From NCBI GenBank assembly GCA_963971425.1, contig OZ020524.1, forward strand, positions 17,549,845 through 17,613,844: DNA of 64,000 bases, given 5' to 3'. Each line of letters begins with the position of its first letter. Positions within the stretch are counted from its first letter, which is position 1. The position numbers and the translations under genes are program-made. Source of the DNA: Bryoerythrophyllum caledonicum. Taxonomy: Eukaryota > Streptophyta > Bryopsida > Pottiales > Pottiaceae. The notes below the pieces were generated by a model. It searched no databases, was not told where the DNA came from, and was given only the letters and a program-made list of their open reading frames with translations. This document shows positions 60,045 to 64,000 of this stretch, piece by piece.

Positions 60045-63000
60045 TCATATGTTTGCCATGAGCAAAGCTTCAATTTCGCCTTGTGACCGGCCTTTTGTTT
60101 CCAACACGTATCTCCTCACAAACAGGGCAGCTGCAAAACAAATCGTTGCAAATCCTGTGTATAAAGTGCCAGTTCCCAGCTTCTTCAGTAAGCTCAGAAA
60201 CGTCAATCCAACCGTGAAATTCGCTACCTGCACCACACAAGTTTCAGTTAAATTCAACACAAAACATGCGTCAAAATACTTCACCTTCTCTTCCATTCCC
60301 ATTTCTTACAATGTAGCTCTTTTTTATGAAGATTTAAGGAAAAAACCATTTAGGGAGCTAGAAGCAGTACTCTTTTTAAGAAGGAACAGAGGAAGGAAAA
60401 GATTCATACCCAATGAACACACATGGCAAGAGACAAAGCTTTGGCTCGAATAGGAGCGGCAAAAAGTTCAGGCAAAATCAGGCCTGGAACTGGCCCTGCG
60501 CCTAATGCAAACATGAACACATATCTGCAAAACACCAGCAAAAAGTAAGGGTCGGATATCATCTCACATTGAAAGATACATGAAAACATAAAAGTTGGTG
60601 ACTTACATTAAAGTGCCCACAAGAGCCACTGCTCCTTTGGCTGCACTTAACGCAGGAACAAATGCTGTTGCTGCTTGTGCTGCCATTGCTAAACCCTGCA
60701 AGAATACAAGGGTACAACTTAATAAATAAATCTAGAAGCCGAACAATTAAAAAAAAAGAATACTCTTAACTGAACTTACCATTCCAGCAAAGCTATAAAT
60801 CATGAGGCTGCGACGACCAACTTTGTCCATCAAATAGCATGCCAGACAAGAAGCTGCATATGCAAACAGAAAGTGAGTCAGTTGGTAGAGGAATTATGTT
60901 TTATATCAATCTGAATATGCGAGAATTGGGCATAATGATAATACGCTAGAAATAATAGTTAGCACCTCTCTTTACTAACTGTTTCAGAAATGTTATACTT
61001 TCTCTGTCCCAGAATTAGGCACCCATCCTGAAATCTAGATTAGTTGTGAATTTCGTGATGCTTAATGGATAATTTCACCCATAGATCATACTACCAATAA
61101 CCTTTCTTGGTAAAAGAATTCATCTCATATAAATTCTTATAGCCTTGAGCAAATGGGTGACACTACTGATCATTGAGATTGACAGTTTTGAAGATTTACC
61201 AATGAGATTCACCACTCCCACTGCAACACTTGCTCCGATTTCGGAGTTAAGACCAGCACTTTTGAACACAGCTGATGAGAAATAGAAGATGGCATTGATG
61301 CCAGCAAATTGTTGGAATGCAAACAGCACTGCGCCGATAATCACGACTGCAAACATGGCAAAAAGTTCCCTTCGTCAGAACCACACAAGGATCATTTATT
61401 AAAAAAAAAAACAGGGGTGAAAGATTTACAAAAAGGGGTACCTCTGATATATCGTGGGTCAATTAAAGCCTTCCACGACGTTGCACCCTTCTCTTGTTTG
61501 TCACCTCCAGCAAGTTCAACCATCGCAGCTTTCACGTGCTCAGCTCCCCACAGCCTTGAAATTTGATTCTTTGCTTTAAATACTTTGCGTTGCTGAGCAG
61601 GAAACAAACAAACAAAAACTTAAGAGTGATATTTTAGAGTACCCTCCCAAGTCTCATCGACCTTTGTTGCAGGTACTATTTCACTATTTTACTTGCTACT
61701 ATATTGTTGAACCAACTGAGTTGAATATATATTTGTAAAGAGATTCAAAATGTAGTTCCTAAAAGTGATTTCCTAACGTTCTCACCTTTCGTTTTTAAGT
61801 GATTTTTGGCTTAACCTGCTGGCAATTCGTTTGATTAAGTAACACAACTTGCTGTTTTTAAAACAAAAATTGATATTCTCACCTTTAAGAGCCACTGCGG
61901 ACTTTCAGCACATGATTGCATCCCCACAGCAAGTAAAACAGCCGGAACAATGGACAGCGCAAAACAAACTCTCCACCTGCGCACCAACATATATGTATAT
62001 ACCGTTAGAAAAAAGAACTCATCAAAATTTAACATCTACATCAATACACACAATATGCAACTTTAACGAAGAGAGAGTACTTACCATCCAGCGACATGGG
62101 CAGCGGGGAGACCGGCTGCAATAGCAGCAATAATTCCAGTACATCCCGCAATCTGAAGAAGACTTCCGTTGGTTCCTTTCATATGAGCCGGAGAAATCTG
62201 CTCGAACAACAACATCAAATGAGAAGGTAAATAAGGGTCAAAACATGACGGAATTTAAAATAAACTCTGAATGCTAATCAAGGGAATGAAACACACCTCT
62301 GATATGTAAAGAGATGCAACTGGGCCAGAGAGACCCAGCCCTGCTCCAACAAGAAACCTTCCTAAAAGCATTGTGGGAATATTGAATGAAAGAGCACTGC
62401 AACAACATAAAAGTACGTTAGTCAAACGTCTATTTCATTCGTCATAATGAATTGATATATGTATACTTGACTGAAAAAATGATTCTTAAAGCAACTCACT
62501 AACGAAGCTGTGAATCACAAATGAGAATTACCTGAATAAAGCGCCGCAAATCATAGGGATGGAGCTGAGCTGAAAGGCGCGTCTTCTGCCATGTTTGTCC
62601 GCAATAGATCCGCTCAGGGCACACCCCCAAAATGCACCTACCAGACATATGCTCACGACAAGCCCTGCAATTCAAGCAACAAAACTTCGTCAGGAAAATT
62701 CCTCCAGATTGAACTCACCAAAGTGAGTAGAAGATGCGGTGAGCGTTTATTACCTTGAATCAGAGCGTTGCCGGCAAATCCAAGATCTATTGCTATGTAT
62801 TGAAGAGGGACGTTCACAACCCTGTCACAACAATGTTATCCACAATCAGTAACAAAGCTTTAACAATTAGGATAATACACGGATGCGAGAAGAGAACTCA
62901 CCCGATGTGGTAGCCGAAGAGGACAGATGTGAGAGTGGCAACAGCAACATGAGGAAATGAGAGTTGCCATGCAGGGACCGGCACCACAGGCGCCTTGTGT

Positions 63001-64000
63001 TTCAAACCTCCTGGAAAAAGGAAGAAGATTACACACTAGTTAGTAAACAAATAAAACCCCATGTCATCGAACCAGCGTGTGATAAAAATGAACAAAAGAA
63101 GATGCATTTACACATGCCAATACAGAAGGCAATATCAAAAGAAGATGCTTTAATTGGAAAAGCGGCATGCCAAAACGATAAACATCATAAGCAGAAGGTG
63201 CATTCACTGAACAAGAGACTTGCTACGACATCATGTCCTTTCTCTTTTAAAAAAAAGCAAAATTCAGCACATATCACTCGAATTAGTGAAGTCAACAACC
63301 CCATGTAAAAAAAACACAACAAATATTAAAAAACCTGCCAAACAACCAACATCAGAACAAGCAGGCCAATAAACAAACAGCAGAACAAGATACATTTACT
63401 TGGAAAAGAAGACATGCCAACATACCAGAAGAAACATGCAACGGACAACCAGAAGAAAATACAATTACTTGAAAAGAAAACAAACATCAGAAGAGGCATG
63501 CGAGCACATCAAACAAACCTTCCTAGTTTCTGTTGAAAAAAATCAGGACAAGAGGGAATTTACCTGGAGCGAGGGCAGCGTCTCTTTGGCGCTCCTTCGT
63601 CAACGAGCGTTTGAGCTTCTTCTCGAGGTCGCCCGTCAACGAGCGCTTGAGCTTCTTCTCAATCACAGAGGCGCGGGGGGGCCGCTTGGCAGTGCTCCAG
63701 TGAATCGCATTCTTGGTGCGCTCCACGAACAGCCCGAGCGACGCGGTCCGGCTGCTGTTGCTGGAGGACAGCCCGCTGCGGCCGCTCGTGGACGGCGCCG
63801 GGGGCCGCTCGATGCTGCGCCCGCGCCGCCGCCCGTACCCATCCTGAAACGAAAGCTCCGACGAAGAAGCGCGCGCGCTCCTCAACACGACTCTCCTGGA
63901 GGTCGCGGCGGCGGGCAAGCCCAAGGGATCAAAAATTCCACTCCTGGAAAAAGCAAAACCCCTCGAAGCGAACGCGGCCCTGCCATGCGACCCCGCGCGC
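60045..64000 (-). CDS. SGB1/plastidic glucose transporter-like MFS carrier, 13 exons, 5' end off window
   Basis: A major-facilitator sugar carrier closest to Arabidopsis SGB1 (At1g79820) and At1g67300. Exons (minus): 64000-63564, 63010-62902, 62821-62754, 62664-62532, 62396-62297, 62197-62085, 61976-61883, 61592-61442, 61346-61200, 60853-60780, 60695-60607, 60524-60410, 60227-60045; all introns GT-AG and phases agree. About 603 residues are visible: an Arg/Ser/Ala-rich N-terminus (HGRAAFASRGFAFSRSG), ADKHGRRRAF near 226, LLGRFLVGAGLGL near 259, AESPQWL near 344, QQFAGINAIFYFSS near 413, GAGPVPG near 513 and ETKGRS near 586, all sugar-porter signatures. The frame stays open to the window edge and no suitable ATG precedes the conserved part, so the start lies beyond 64000. 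Plastid or Golgi location is inferred from relatives. No defect seen. Confidence 0.93.

Noticed and set aside
63523-63924. Transporter start at 63924
   Set aside because: The codon at 63922-63924 is TTG on the minus strand, not ATG, and the same frame remains open upstream to the window edge.

Overview
This window looks like nuclear DNA from a green plant. Two protein genes are split by GT-AG introns and match plant families: an RPN5-like proteasome lid subunit and an SGB1/plastidic-glucose-transporter-like carrier. The space between them is packed with transposable elements, microsatellites and AT-rich degenerate DNA. No bacterial operon, CRISPR array, rRNA or tRNA gene was seen. I cannot name the species. 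Tc1-type (DD34E-like) transposases are unusual for a flowering plant, so a non-angiosperm plant is possible, but that is only a guess.

Layout. Bases 1-2300 (minus strand) hold the first three recognisable coding exons of an RPN5-like gene, more diverged than expected for this subunit. Bases 4.8-39.5 kb contain no convincing host gene but many non-autonomous transposons. The most abundant group has ends reading CCCYTAAAGG...CCTTTAGGGG and is flanked by TTAA; about twenty copies of several internal types are visible. There are also two families of MITEs with CTACACTAAA or CTACACCAAACACT ends, a tRNA-derived SINE with clear target-site duplications, and a perfect (AG)104 tract at 19761-19968. 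Bases 39846-44282 are a PIF/Harbinger element with a DDE transposase (plus) and a frameshifted Myb/SANT-like partner (minus), itself invaded by a TTAA element. Bases 44605-46644 are two adjacent MITEs, the first split by a 1.6 kb Tc1-like element. Bases 46802-52133 are a decayed Ty1/copia retrotransposon on the minus strand, also invaded by a TTAA element. Bases 54949-58271 are a second Tc1-like element with 756-bp terminal inverted repeats. Bases 60045-64000 (minus) hold thirteen exons of the sugar transporter, whose start codon lies beyond the right edge.

How it fits together. The region is a record of nested insertions. Several nestings act as internal proof of element ends: removal of the TTAA elements from the copia RT gene and from a SINE leaves a sensible empty site with one TTAA, and removal of the first Tc1-like element rejoins a MITE. 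The strongest candidate for something under-described is the TTAA-flanked family, for which no transposase is visible here.
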